DNA from: Campylobacter sp. RM5004
GTDB taxonomy: Bacteria > Campylobacterota > Campylobacteria > Campylobacterales > Campylobacteraceae
Length of the DNA: 64,000 nucleotides
Assembly: GCF_022369455.1 (NCBI RefSeq)
Contig: NZ_CP059599.1
Location: 1,702,409 to 1,766,408, forward strand
Direction of reading: 5' to 3'
Shown: positions 26,399 to 35,800 of the stretch, piece by piece
Numbering within the stretch: position 1 is the first letter of the stretch
Layout of the letters: every line of letters begins with the position of its first letter
Made by a program: the position numbers and the translations under genes
Notes under the pieces: generated by a model
Databases searched by the model: none
Told to the model about the DNA's origin: nothing
What the model saw: the letters and a program-made list of their open reading frames with translations, nothing else

Positions 26399-26412
26399 GC
26401 AAAAAGTATTCC
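26399..26412 (-). promoter_or_regulatory. Sigma-54 (RpoN)-type promoter
   Basis: On the minus strand GG (26412-26411) and GC (26400-26399) are separated by exactly 10 bases within AGGAATACTTTTTGCTT. This fits the -24/-12 rule and the Campylobacter flagellar RpoN pattern. It lies 29 bases before the start codon of the gene at 25260-26369. Confidence 0.6.
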
Positions 26413-26478
26413 TAAAATAGTTTCATAACTACACATAAAATGATAAATATTATAAAAAATATACACTTATTAAATCTA

Positions 26479-26484
26479 TATAAG
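26479..26484 (+). promoter_or_regulatory. Probable sigma-70 -10 element for the metQ-like leader
   Basis: TATAAG within CTATATAAGT. Transcription from about 26491 would give a leader whose first ribosome site and short ORF lie about 10-25 bases in. Confidence 0.4.
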
Positions 26485-26514
26485 TAGTATTGAAAAAACA
26501 AAAAAGGAACTTCA

Positions 26515-26532
26515 ATGATGCAGATGCGATAG
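26515..26532 (+). CDS. Methionine-rich leader peptide (MMQMR)
   Basis: A five-codon ORF, ATG ATG CAG ATG CGA TAG, has a good ribosome site (AAGGA, 6 bases upstream). Three of five codons are Met, and the ORF sits upstream of a MetQ-family gene. The stop codon touches the first arm of a strong hairpin. This is the layout of a ribosome-stalling leader peptide that senses charged Met-tRNA. The peptide itself is not expected to have another role. Confidence 0.55.
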   Translation: MMQMR

Positions 26533-26616
26533 CGTCTAGCTAAAACTTTCTAGCTAGACGCATAAATTAAGAATAAAGCAAGCGAATAGCTAGAAAGAAA
26601 ATGATAAACATTTTCT
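26532..26616 (+). promoter_or_regulatory. Putative Met attenuator: three mutually competing hairpin arms
   Basis: Arm 1 GCGTCTAGCTA (26532-26542) is perfectly complementary to TAGCTAGACGC (26551-26561). The overlapping arm 2 segment CTTTCTAGCTA (26546-26556) is perfectly complementary to arm 3 TAGCTAGAAAG (26587-26597). The 1:2 and 2:3 pairings therefore exclude each other. A further stem, AGAAAATG (26596-26603) with CATTTTCT (26609-26616), follows. No strong T-run follows the last stem, so control may be over translation or Rho rather than a classical terminator. Confidence 0.55.
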
Positions 26617-26645
26617 TCTAATTACAAAATAATTAAAGGAAAATT

Positions 26646-27413
26646 ATGAAAAAATTATTAATATCTTTATGTTTGTTAGGTCTAGTAAATGCTAATGATA
26701 AAATAATTAGCATAGGTGTTACTCCGTATCCAACTGCAATGATTTTAGAAAATGTAAAAGACTTAGTTGCTGAGCAAGGTTATGAATTAAAAATAGTTGA
26801 ATTTAATGATTATATTTTGCCAAATTATGCAGTAAATGATGAAGAATTAGATGCGAATTTTACCCAAACAAAGCCTTTTTTAGATAGCTTTAACGAAGAG
26901 CGTGGAAGTGATTTAGTAAGTGCAGGAAAGATTTTTATAGGACCTATGGCAGCTTATTCAAAAACTATAAAAAATATAAAAGATTTGCCTAAAAATGCTT
27001 TAGTTTATATTCCAAGCGATCCTATTAATGGAACTAGAGCTTTAGAATTATTAGCAAAAAGTAATTTGATAGAATTTAGCGAAAACTCTAAAACAAAAAC
27101 CATTTTAGATATAAGCAAAAATCCACTAAATCTTAATATAAAAGAAATAGAAGCACCACAATTAACAAGAACCCTAAATGAGTGCGATTTAGCAGTAATT
27201 AATACAAATTACGCATTACTTGCTAAGCTAAATCCTATTAAAGATTCAATACTGCATGAAGATAGCACAAGTGATTATGCAAGCGTTTTAGCTGTTAAGA
27301 GTAAAAATATAAACTCTCAAAAAACAAAAGTTCTTCTTAAAGCAATGCAAAGTGAAAAAATGAGAGAATTTTTAAATAAAAATTTCAAGGATATATTAAT
27401 TCCTAGTTTTTAA
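26646..27413 (+). CDS. metQ: MetQ/NlpA-family methionine-binding periplasmic protein
   Basis: This 255-aa protein has a Sec signal peptide (cleavage after about residue 16, VNA/ND) and lacks a lipobox. This differs from most MetQ proteins, which are lipoproteins. Family features are ISIGVTPYPTAMILENV at the start of the mature chain and DEELDANFTQTKPFLDSFNEERG (split here as DEELDANF, then TQTKPFL). IPSDPINGTRALELLAKS and the closing block around AVKSKNIN also match. It should bind methionine for a MetNI ABC importer, but no metN or metI is adjacent. A putative Met-sensing leader precedes it. The ligand could also be a methionine derivative. Confidence 0.82.
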   Translation: MKKLLISLCLLGLVNANDKIISIGVTPYPTAMILENVKDLVAEQGYELKIVEFNDYILPNYAVNDEELDANFTQTKPFLDSFNEERGSDLVSAGKIFIGPMAAYSKTIKNIKDLPKNALVYIPSDPINGTRALELLAKSNLIEFSENSKTKTILDISKNPLNLNIKEIEAPQLTRTLNECDLAVINTNYALLAKLNPIKDSILHEDSTSDYASVLAVKSKNINSQKTKVLLKAMQSEKMREFLNKNFKDILIPSF

Positions 27414-27422
27414 AGGATAAAT

Positions 27423-28181
27423 ATGCTAAAAGCTGCAAATATTTCTAAAATCTCTTTTGCTTCTTTATATAAAGAGCAAAAGAGCTTAAGTGATTTTAAG
27501 AGCAAAAGTCCTAATGAATGGGATAAAAAAGCTAATAGTTTTAGTGATTTTAAAAAGCATGAAATTTATGTTAAAGAGTTTTTAAAAAGGGTTAATTTTA
27601 AAGATTGTTCTAGTTTGCTTGACTTTGCTTGTGGGAGTGGCTTTTTAGCACAATACTCTAATTTAGACGATATTACATTATGTGATTTTTCATCTAAAAT
27701 GCTAGAAATTGCTAAACAAAATTGCCCTAATGCTAAGATTATTAATGGCTCATTTGATGATTTAAACGGCTCTTGGGATTTGGTGTATGCTAGTAGATGT
27801 TTAGATGTTTTAGACTTAGAAAGTGCTTTAAAAACCTTGCTTAAAGTTTGCAATAAAAGACTTTATTTTACTTATAAAATAGATAATTCTTACATTCATG
27901 AAAAAATAATAAATGCCTTAGATTTAGATATAATCGCAACTCCAAATTATATTTATGCGGCAAATATTTTGCACGAATTAGGATATTTTTTCACACTTGA
28001 TAAAATAAGCATAAAAAATGAAAATTATTATAAAGATTATGAAAGTTTGAAAAAAAGCGTTGAGTTTTCTTACAAAACACTAAATCCTATTCAAGATGAA
28101 AAATTACAAGAATTATTCAAAAATGACAAAGATTTAAACAAACAAGAACTAAGCTGGGCTTTATTTTGCGTTGAAAAATAA
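27423..28181 (+). CDS. Class I SAM-dependent methyltransferase
   Basis: This 252-aa cytosolic protein has motif I LLDFACGSGFLAQYS (about residues 64-78) and the acidic end of strand beta-2 (TLCDFSSKMLEIAK, about 83-96). VYASRCLDVLD corresponds to motif III-IV. An N-terminal part of about 45 residues (FASLYKEQKSLSDFKSKS) is helical. It resembles UbiE/BioC-type enzymes in general; the substrate is unknown. It starts 9 bases after the metQ-like stop with its own AAAGGA, so it is probably in the Met-controlled transcript and uses SAM. Confidence 0.75.
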   Translation: MLKAANISKISFASLYKEQKSLSDFKSKSPNEWDKKANSFSDFKKHEIYVKEFLKRVNFKDCSSLLDFACGSGFLAQYSNLDDITLCDFSSKMLEIAKQNCPNAKIINGSFDDLNGSWDLVYASRCLDVLDLESALKTLLKVCNKRLYFTYKIDNSYIHEKIINALDLDIIATPNYIYAANILHELGYFFTLDKISIKNENYYKDYESLKKSVEFSYKTLNPIQDEKLQELFKNDKDLNKQELSWALFCVEK

Positions 28182-28246
28182 TTCATATTAAATTAGTGGT
28201 AAATAAAATTAGGAGTAAAATAATCTTTTATCAAAAAGGATAGATT

Positions 28247-29515
28247 ATGAATAAAAACACCATAATTTTAAGCTTTATAATTGCATCAAGATTTTTTGGA
28301 CTTTTTATAGTATTGCCTGTAATTAGCCTTTATTCGCATGAATTAGAAGGAGCTAATAATGTTTTAGCAGGTCTTATTGTTGGTATTTATGCGATATTTC
28401 AAATGATTTTTAGCATTCCATTCGGAGCTATTAGTGATAAAATCGGGCGTAAAAAAACAATGTTTATAGGACTAATTATTTTTATAATAGGTTGTTTAAT
28501 CTGTGCTAATGCAAATGATATTTATACCATGCTAGCTGGTAGGATTTTGCAAGGTATGGGGGCTATTGGCGGTGTTGCAACTGCGATGATTGCTGATCTT
28601 ACAAGTGAAAAAGATAGAGCAAAAGCAATGGCTTTAATGGGCGGTGCTATTGGACTTAGCTTTGTTGTAGCTATTGTGAGTGGTTCTCTTGTTGCTAGTT
28701 TTTTTGGTCTTGGGGCTTTATTTTATATTAGTGCGATTTTAAGTGTTTTATGTGTTGTTTTATTGTGGTTTTTGCCAAAAGAAACAGCTTGGCAAAAGCA
28801 AGATAAAATCCCTTTTAAAGAAGCATTTTTAAGTGCAAATCTAAATAAACTTTATATAACCTGTTTTTTACAAAAAATGCTAACTTCAAGCACATTTATG
28901 ATAATTCCACTTAGTTTTGTAAATGTATTTCATAAAAATAGCGATGATTTGTGGATAGTTTATAGTGTTGCTATGTTTTTTGGATTTTTAGCGATGGGAG
29001 TTGGTGGAGTTGTAGGCGAATCAAAAGGCAAAAGCAAAACGATTTTACTTAGCGGAGTTGCTTTATTTTGCTTATCTTCACTTGTGTTTTTAAGCTCAAA
29101 TTATTATTTATTTTTCTTAGCTGTTGTGATGTATTTCATTGCATTTTGCTTACATGAACCTATTATGCAAAGCTCAATTTCTAAGATTTGCAAAGCAAGA
29201 CAAAAAGGCTTAGTTTTAGGATTTTCTAATTCTTGCGGATATTTTGGCTCGTTTTTAGGAGCGTTTTTGTGTGGTGTTTTTATGCAAGCAAATTTACATG
29301 ATGAGTTTTTAATAATTATTGCAATTATTTGTGTAGCTTGGTTTGTTATGCTAAAAAACATGGATAATCCGAATGATTATAAAACTTACAAATCTACAAG
29401 CTTACCTAAAGTAGAAAATGAATTTATAATTGATATTAATAAAAAAGATGATTTTTATTTGATTAAATACAATCGTGCAAAATTAAGTGAAGAAGAATTA
29501 AAAGCTTTATTTTAA
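28247..29515 (+). CDS. MFS drug-efflux-type transporter with short C-terminal tail
   Basis: This 422-aa protein has 12 predicted membrane segments. MFS motif A is FGAISDKIGRKK (about residues 62-73), and the drug:H+ antiporter region AGRILQGMGAIGG follows. After the last segment a soluble tail of about 45 residues (NEFIIDINKKDDFYLIKYNRA) resembles a small beta-alpha extension as seen in YajR-like carriers. It is similar in type to the C. jejuni Cj1375 efflux pump. A ribosome site AAGGA precedes the ATG, and the gene ends in a palindromic terminator shared with dps. Confidence 0.75.
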   Translation: MNKNTIILSFIIASRFFGLFIVLPVISLYSHELEGANNVLAGLIVGIYAIFQMIFSIPFGAISDKIGRKKTMFIGLIIFIIGCLICANANDIYTMLAGRILQGMGAIGGVATAMIADLTSEKDRAKAMALMGGAIGLSFVVAIVSGSLVASFFGLGALFYISAILSVLCVVLLWFLPKETAWQKQDKIPFKEAFLSANLNKLYITCFLQKMLTSSTFMIIPLSFVNVFHKNSDDLWIVYSVAMFFGFLAMGVGGVVGESKGKSKTILLSGVALFCLSSLVFLSSNYYLFFLAVVMYFIAFCLHEPIMQSSISKICKARQKGLVLGFSNSCGYFGSFLGAFLCGVFMQANLHDEFLIIIAIICVAWFVMLKNMDNPNDYKTYKSTSLPKVENEFIIDINKKDDFYLIKYNRAKLSEEELKALF

Positions 29516-29516
29516 G

Positions 29517-29550
29517 AAAAGAATTTGAAATAGGAATTTCAAATTCTTTT
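29517..29550. terminator. Bidirectional terminator palindrome
   Basis: A perfect 14-bp stem (AAAAGAATTTGAAA with its complement) surrounds the loop TAGGAA. It has A-run and T-run flanks, so it reads as a terminator on both strands, between the convergent MFS and dps genes. Confidence 0.75.
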
Positions 29551-29556
29551 TATTAA

Positions 29557-30009
29557 TTACTTAACGCAGCAGCTAGTTGCACCTGTGCTTTTTAGCATCC
29601 AAATTGACTTTTCATATCCTGCGATTTGCTCTTGAGCATAAGCTGCAGTTGTTGTATCGCCTGCATCTTCAGCTAATTTGTTTAGCTTTTTAAACTCAGC
29701 TAGTAAGTATTCATAATCAGCTAAAATTAAACCTACTAATTCAGTTGCCTCAAAGCAAGTTTTATCAGTTGTAGGGGCTTTTGAAGTTTCCATTAAAACT
29801 TTTGGGCAAACTATTGCTTTATGTCCTAATTGCAATAATCTTTCTGCACAATCATCAAACATAGTAGCCATTTTTTCGTAAGCTTCTTCAGTATATGAAT
29901 GAAGAGCGAAAAATTGTAAGCCTTTTACATTCCAGTGATAGTTGTGAAACTTTAAAAATAATGCGTGAGCATCAGCTTGTAATTGTAATAATTGTTTTTC
30001 TAATGACAT
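29557..30009 (-). CDS. dps: Dps-family ferritin-like DNA/iron protein
   Basis: This 150-aa protein has the Dps ferroxidase signature: [11 protein letters not shown] (about residues 20-30, His ligands) and [16 protein letters not shown] (about 47-62, Asp/Glu ligands). It forms dodecamers that store iron and protect DNA from peroxide. The C-terminus ends TGATSCCVK; the vicinal cysteine pair near the end is not a usual Dps feature. The upstream region (30030-30110) is rich in ATAATAAT-type repeats that could hold a PerR or Fur site, but no clean box was defined. Confidence 0.93.
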   Translation of the reverse strand: MSLEKQLLQLQADAHALFLKFHNYHWNVKGLQFFALHSYTEEAYEKMATMFDDCAERLLQLGHKAIVCPKVLMETSKAPTTDKTCFEATELVGLILADYEYLLAEFKKLNKLAEDAGDTTTAAYAQEQIAGYEKSIWMLKSTGATSCCVK

Positions 30010-30169
30010 TTTGTCTCCTTTAATTTGAATTTGTTTTGAAATTATAACTCAAAATAATTAATTAAAAATTTATCAAATAATAATTTTTATTATTTAAAGA
30101 TAATTTTAATAATCTCTTTTATTAAAAACATATTGATATACTTTATAAATTACAAAAAAAGGAGATGTT

Positions 30170-31243
30170 ATGAAAAAATTACTTGCTTTAAGTGCAGTAG
30201 CAATTGCTTTCATAGGATGTGGTGGCAACAAAATCAGCGATGAAGCTACTAAAAATTTTGAAAATGGGCTTAATAAAGAATTAAAAGAATCTTTTGCAGC
30301 TGTTAATGCTCTAGTTTATTTAGCAACAGGCACACCAGTAAGCCTTAAAACCGATGGATATAAGTGCGAAAATAAAAGCTCTTATATAAGTTGCAAAAAT
30401 GCTAGTATAGATATAAATATTGATAATCCTAATGGTGGTGGTGTTGAGCTTGATATTCTTCATGTTAAAAATATTAGCTTAGAAACAAATGCTATTTATA
30501 CAGGCAATAAAAAAGGTGAAATCAGCATTAAAGAAGCACTTGAATCTATGCCAAAAGAAGTTTATACAAAAAGCAAAATTGAATCAATTACAATTGGTCA
30601 TGTTGTAAATAGTATGCTTGCTTATCAAAGTCTTGTAAATGCTAATTTGTCTGAACTAACTAAGATTGCAGGCGATGAATACGAAATCTCAAGCAATATT
30701 ACGGGTAAAAACATTACAAAAAATGGCAATATGCAAATAAATACGAGAATTTTTGGTAAAAATAACAAAAACGAATTTAATGTAGTTTTTGATTTTGATG
30801 TTTTAGCAAAAATGTTTGATATGTTTGAAAAATACGGAATGAAATACGATACAGAAAATCCAAATAGCACAAGTTCTAGTAATAAATTAGCAGGATTAAA
30901 AGCAGAAGATTATGTAGGAACGCTTTTACTTAATAAATTAAATACTAATTTAGTAATTTACAATGACTTAACAAATATAAAAAATATCATTGATAAAGAC
31001 CTAAACAAAGCTCCTAAGCCTTTAGCTGATTTAATAAATACAATTTTTGAAAACAAACCACACAAAATTGCACAAGTTTTTGAGATAAAAAACAAATTTG
31101 ATATTTTACAAGCTATTGCAGATAAAGATAGTGGAAAATATTCAGACGAACAACTTGAAAAAGATATCAAAAATATAAACTTTAAAATCAATAATGTGGA
31201 TATGATACAACTAATTAAAGAACTTGATAGTTCAAAACTATAA
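30170..31243 (+). CDS. Lipoprotein of unknown function
   Basis: This 357-aa protein has a lipoprotein signal (lipobox FIGC, Cys17). Two further Cys (near 65 and 74, YKCENKSSYISCKN) may form a disulfide. The rest alternates hydrophobic strands and polar turns, ending in a helical C-terminus (DIKNINFKINNVDMIQL). Residues of about 80-150 (NPNGGGVELDILHVKNISLE) suggest an AsmA/DUF945-like beta-rich domain, but the assignment is weak. It has its own AAAGGAG site and a palindromic terminator. Monocistronic. Family not recognised. Confidence 0.65.
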   Translation: MKKLLALSAVAIAFIGCGGNKISDEATKNFENGLNKELKESFAAVNALVYLATGTPVSLKTDGYKCENKSSYISCKNASIDINIDNPNGGGVELDILHVKNISLETNAIYTGNKKGEISIKEALESMPKEVYTKSKIESITIGHVVNSMLAYQSLVNANLSELTKIAGDEYEISSNITGKNITKNGNMQINTRIFGKNNKNEFNVVFDFDVLAKMFDMFEKYGMKYDTENPNSTSSSNKLAGLKAEDYVGTLLLNKLNTNLVIYNDLTNIKNIIDKDLNKAPKPLADLINTIFENKPHKIAQVFEIKNKFDILQAIADKDSGKYSDEQLEKDIKNINFKINNVDMIQLIKELDSSKL

Positions 31244-31250
31244 AACAAAA

Positions 31251-31282
31251 TCCTATTTCAAATTCTAGAATTTGAAATAGGA
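31251..31282. terminator. Perfect 32-bp palindrome, bidirectional terminator
   Basis: Positions 31251-31266 are the exact reverse complement of 31267-31282, with no loop. It is the most regular member of the dispersed family and sits between convergent genes. Confidence 0.75.
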
Positions 31283-31290
31283 ATTACAAA

Positions 31291-32649
31291 TTATTTTTTC
31301 TTACTTTCGTTAAATTTTACTAATTCTTTTTTTACAATAGGAGCTAATAAAAATAATGCTAAAACATTCGGTAATACCATTAAAGTATTACATAAATCAG
31401 AAATACTCCAAACTAAATCAAGCTTAAGCATTGCACCTATAAAAATACATAAAACAAATACTACCTTAAATATAGGCAAAGCTTTGTTTGAGAATAGATA
31501 TTGCACATTAATTTGTGCGAAATAATACCAGCCAATAATAGTTGTAAATGCAAAAAACACAAGGCAGATTGCAAGAAGTTTTACACCAATACTTCCAAAA
31601 GCTATGCTAAATGCAGAAGTTGTAAGCTCAATTCCGCTTAAGCTTAAATCAGCACCGCTAAGTAAGATTATAAGAGCAGTTGCTGTGCAAATAAATGCAG
31701 TGTCAATAAATACTGCAAGCATAGCAACAAAACCTTGAGAAACAGAGTTTTTAGTAGTTGCGCTTGCATGTGCGTGTGGAGTGCTTCCCATACCTGCTTC
31801 ATTAGCAAAAAGCCCTCTAGCAACTCCATATCTAATAGCTTCTTTTATTCCAATTCCAACAGCACCACCAGCTACTGCTTCAAGTCCAAAAGCTTGCTTA
31901 AAAATCATAGAAAATACATTACCAATATTTTCGTGAAATGTTATTAAAATATATACTGCAACTAAAACATAAAATATAGCCATAAAAGGCACTACAAGTT
32001 CAGCAAATCTAGCAATTCTCTTAACCCCACCAATTACCACAAACCCTGCAATAATTGCTGTAATTGCTCCTGTAATTTTTAAATCTACTCCAAATGCTTG
32101 ATGAATTGAGCCTGAAATTGAATTGCTTTGTGTCATTTGACCTGCACAACCTAGAGCAATAATGATTGCAATAGCGAAAAATCCTGCTAAAAAATTGCAA
32201 AATTTAGCGCCTAATTTCTTTTTAAGACCAAGCTTTATATAAAACGCAGGACCACCTATATAATGTCCATTTTGCCATACTTTATAGCGTTGTGCTAAAA
32301 CACCTTCAGCTAAAATAGTAGCCATTCCTAAAAATGCACTAGCCCACATCCAAAAAATAGCCCCAGCACCACCTAAATTAATAGCAGTAGCAACGCCTAT
32401 GATATTTCCTGTTCCAACTTGAGCTGAGATTGAAATCATCATAGCTTGAAGAGCTGTAATACCTGAGTTTTTGTTTTTGCCCTTTTTAAATAAATCGCCA
32501 AAACTTGCATTAAGACCTTCTTTAAAATAGCGAAATTGTGGTAAGCCAAGATAAATTGTAAAAATCAGCCCTATTCCAACAAGAGCAAATACTAGCACAT
32601 AGGCAACTAAAACGCCGTTTATTTGTTCAATAAAACTGTGAAAATCCAT
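31291..32649 (-). CDS. AGCS-family sodium:alanine/glycine symporter
   Basis: This 452-aa membrane protein has SISAQVGTGNIIGVATAIN (about residues 71-89), GAGAIFWMWASAFLGMAT, and YGVARGLFANEAGMGSTPH (about 277-295). All three are AGCS signatures. The conserved N-terminal segment FTIYLGLPQFRYF precedes them. It resembles C. jejuni Cj0903c. It is a paralog of the gene at 23894-25189, closer to the family consensus and full length. It stands alone between the lipoprotein terminator and the autotransporter terminator. Confidence 0.9.
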   Translation of the reverse strand: MDFHSFIEQINGVLVAYVLVFALVGIGLIFTIYLGLPQFRYFKEGLNASFGDLFKKGKNKNSGITALQAMMISISAQVGTGNIIGVATAINLGGAGAIFWMWASAFLGMATILAEGVLAQRYKVWQNGHYIGGPAFYIKLGLKKKLGAKFCNFLAGFFAIAIIIALGCAGQMTQSNSISGSIHQAFGVDLKITGAITAIIAGFVVIGGVKRIARFAELVVPFMAIFYVLVAVYILITFHENIGNVFSMIFKQAFGLEAVAGGAVGIGIKEAIRYGVARGLFANEAGMGSTPHAHASATTKNSVSQGFVAMLAVFIDTAFICTATALIILLSGADLSLSGIELTTSAFSIAFGSIGVKLLAICLVFFAFTTIIGWYYFAQINVQYLFSNKALPIFKVVFVLCIFIGAMLKLDLVWSISDLCNTLMVLPNVLALFLLAPIVKKELVKFNESKKK

Positions 32650-32811
32650 ATGAAAAACCTTGTTTTAAAGTTAAAAAGTATAAAGTGTAGCAAAAAAATT
32701 AAAGATTTAGCTTAATTTATAGTGTAAAAACAACTATTTAATAAAAAATTTTTAATAAATTATATCAATCCCAACCCAAACTCTAAAAGAATTTGGATTA
32801 GGAATTAAGAA

Positions 32812-35800
32812 TTAAAACTTATATGAAAAACCAATGTTTCCTTTTAGTTCTTTATCTGAGTTAGTGTATAGATTGCTTCCTAGGTCTATATTAAATGAAG
32901 CATTAGGGCTTAGTTTATAATCAACCCCGAAATTAATTCCTACACTAGTATCACCTTTACTTCCATCTACTTTGTTTTGTATTTTAAGTTCATCAATGAA
33001 GATTAAATCAGGCTTGTGGTTTAATTCTTTGCTAAGTCCTACTGCTAAATACGCATCAAATACATTAGGCACTTTAAATCCACCTTCTAAAGCAACTCCT
33101 AATTCATGCTTTAACTGACTATCTCCTTTTAATACTAAACCTTCTTGATTAATTGCAGTTGGTTTATATGAAGTTAGATGATATTTTAAGCTAGGTTCGA
33201 AATATACCTTATCTCCAAATCTAACACCACTCTCAATACTTGCTTCATATACATTGTGGCTTTTATTAGCTTTTACATCTAGCATTTTTGCTTCATAAGA
33301 GCTTGCGATATTGTGATAGAAAGCATTAGCACCTATAAAAACATTATTATTAAATTTATTTAGCGCATAAATTCCAAATCCTTTAGAATCAGCATCTGAG
33401 CTTAAATTACCTTTAGTCTCAGCTCTACCAACACTAGCAGCTAAACCTAGAGTTAAATCTGAATTATTAAACTCATGAGTCTTATCAATTCCAACGCTCA
33501 TATTCTTATAGCGGATTGCGTTGTATTCATACTTTGCATAACCCATTTGATTATCAAGCCAAAAACCATTGCCTAATTTATAATCTTTTAAAGCTCTAAA
33601 TCTTTTACTTAAAGTATTGTTTTTAGTTCTAATTATATAATCAGGGCTTGTTAGAATGAACTTAGCTGTATCTATTGCTTCTTTATCAAACTCAGTAGGT
33701 TTAAACATATCGCCAACTTCTACTTCAAGGCTTGTTAGATTATAATTATTGTTTGCACCATTTGCTATGTTAGTGCTATCTGCTCCGCTTATTACACTAT
33801 CTATGTTTGTATTATTTACTAAGTCTTCTCCACTAACTCCAACACTCCAAACATAACTACCATTAATATCACTAAAGTGCTTGTATTTATCTACTAATTC
33901 ATACATTGCTAACTTTGATTTATAAGTAACTTTAAAGAAGTCTTCTCCTATGCTTGAAGTTGTAGCTGCTGTTACTACGCCTCCGGTAGGTGTGCTTTGT
34001 TTAATGATAGCAACAGGAACGAAACCTTGTGTTAAATTACTTAAATTTGTATTAGCTAATTGAATTCTATTTCCACCGCCAATTGCACCTTCTCTAGCAA
34101 TTATAGCTCCACTATATCCTTTATATAAAGAATCATCTTCTCCAAATCCATTTCCGTAGATGTAAAATGTCGTATTTGTAGCATTTAAAGTATTAGTTGC
34201 AACTTGACCATGAATGCTTGACTTGCTTGTATTTAGTTTATCAGCTCTTATACCACCTTTAATGGTTGAATTATCTACATTATAAGTATTTCCTTTGGTA
34301 ATATTTGCATCATAAACTTTAGTAGCCGCATCGCTAGCACCTGTTAATAAAGAACTTACATTAGCACTATTTTTAATAGTTGCTATGTTTGCACTAATTT
34401 TATTAGAAGTTACATTGATATTATCAATTACTAATCCAGTAGTTACATTAATATCATTTGCTGTTATATCTTTACTAGCACCTTTATTTGCATCGTATAA
34501 GAAATCAGCGCTATTTGCTTTAACTATATTAAACTTGTTTCCTTGATATGCAGTAAGCTTATTATCAACATTAAGCATTCCATTAAATGTGCTATTATCT
34601 ACTTCTGCATTATTGCTTACTTTTGTATCGCCTTTATAAGTAGCATTGCTACTATTTCTTATATCGCTTAGGCTTACATCTTTTTCATAGGTTACTTGAT
34701 TAGTGAATAAATCACCTGTACCTGTAATAACTGATGAGATTGTTCCATTATTTACATAGATTTCGCCGTGGTTTTCAATAGTTCCTGTGATTTGCGAACC
34801 ACCTTCTATTAAAACCTTATTAGCTTGGTTTGTTAAAGTTAGATTACCTATGTTTGAATTGTTATCTAGCTTAGCCATTGTATTATCGCTTAGAGTTAGA
34901 TTAGCAACTTTTGAACCAGAATCAATGATTGCTTGAGTATTGTTTTTTAATTCTAAATCACTAAAAGTAGAGCCACTAATTACTGAACCACAAACAGCTG
35001 GATCTTCACAATTAATGCTTACTTTACCACCAAATACTGAGCCATTAGCGTATAATTGTCTTACATCTGTTGTTCCTATAAATTCCGCACCTTTTTCAGC
35101 TGCTAAGAAATCAGTTGCTACACTACCCTTAAAGCTTGAACCCGCATTTGCAATAATGCTATCTTTTACATTTACTTTACTTGCTGTATCAAATACTGAA
35201 CCATTATTTGCTATTAGTATGTTTGAATTAACTTCACTTGTAAAGTTTGCACCAGTGTTTGCTGTAATAGTATCGCTTGCTGTTACTACGCCACTAAAAA
35301 TTGCTTTATCGTTAGCTATTATTTCTTTTGCAGATACATTGCCTTTAAAATTAGCATTAGCTGATGTTAATGTATCTATAACATCTACTGTGCTAGCAAA
35401 TTCTGAAGCTGTTGTTCCTACTAAAGTCTCTAAATTATTTGCTTTTACTGAGCTATTAAATTTAGAACCATTACTTGCTGTTAGTGTATTTGTATCGATT
35501 GCATTAGCAAAGCTTGAGCTATCAGCTGTGATTGAATTGTTTTTAGTTATTGTGCCACTAAATGTAGAGCCGGTTGCTTTAATATCTGTTGCATTTACAG
35601 TGCTTGTAGCTGCAAATGTTGAGCCTGTGTTAGCTTCTAGGAATGCTGAATTTATCGTACCATCAAAACTAGCTCCGTTTGAAGTGATTTTATTAGTTGC
35701 TGTTGTTGAGCCTTTAAAGCTTGAACCAGCATTTGCTATGATATTATCGTTTGCTTTTACAGTACTTGTAGTATCAAATACTGAGCCACTATTAGCTGTG

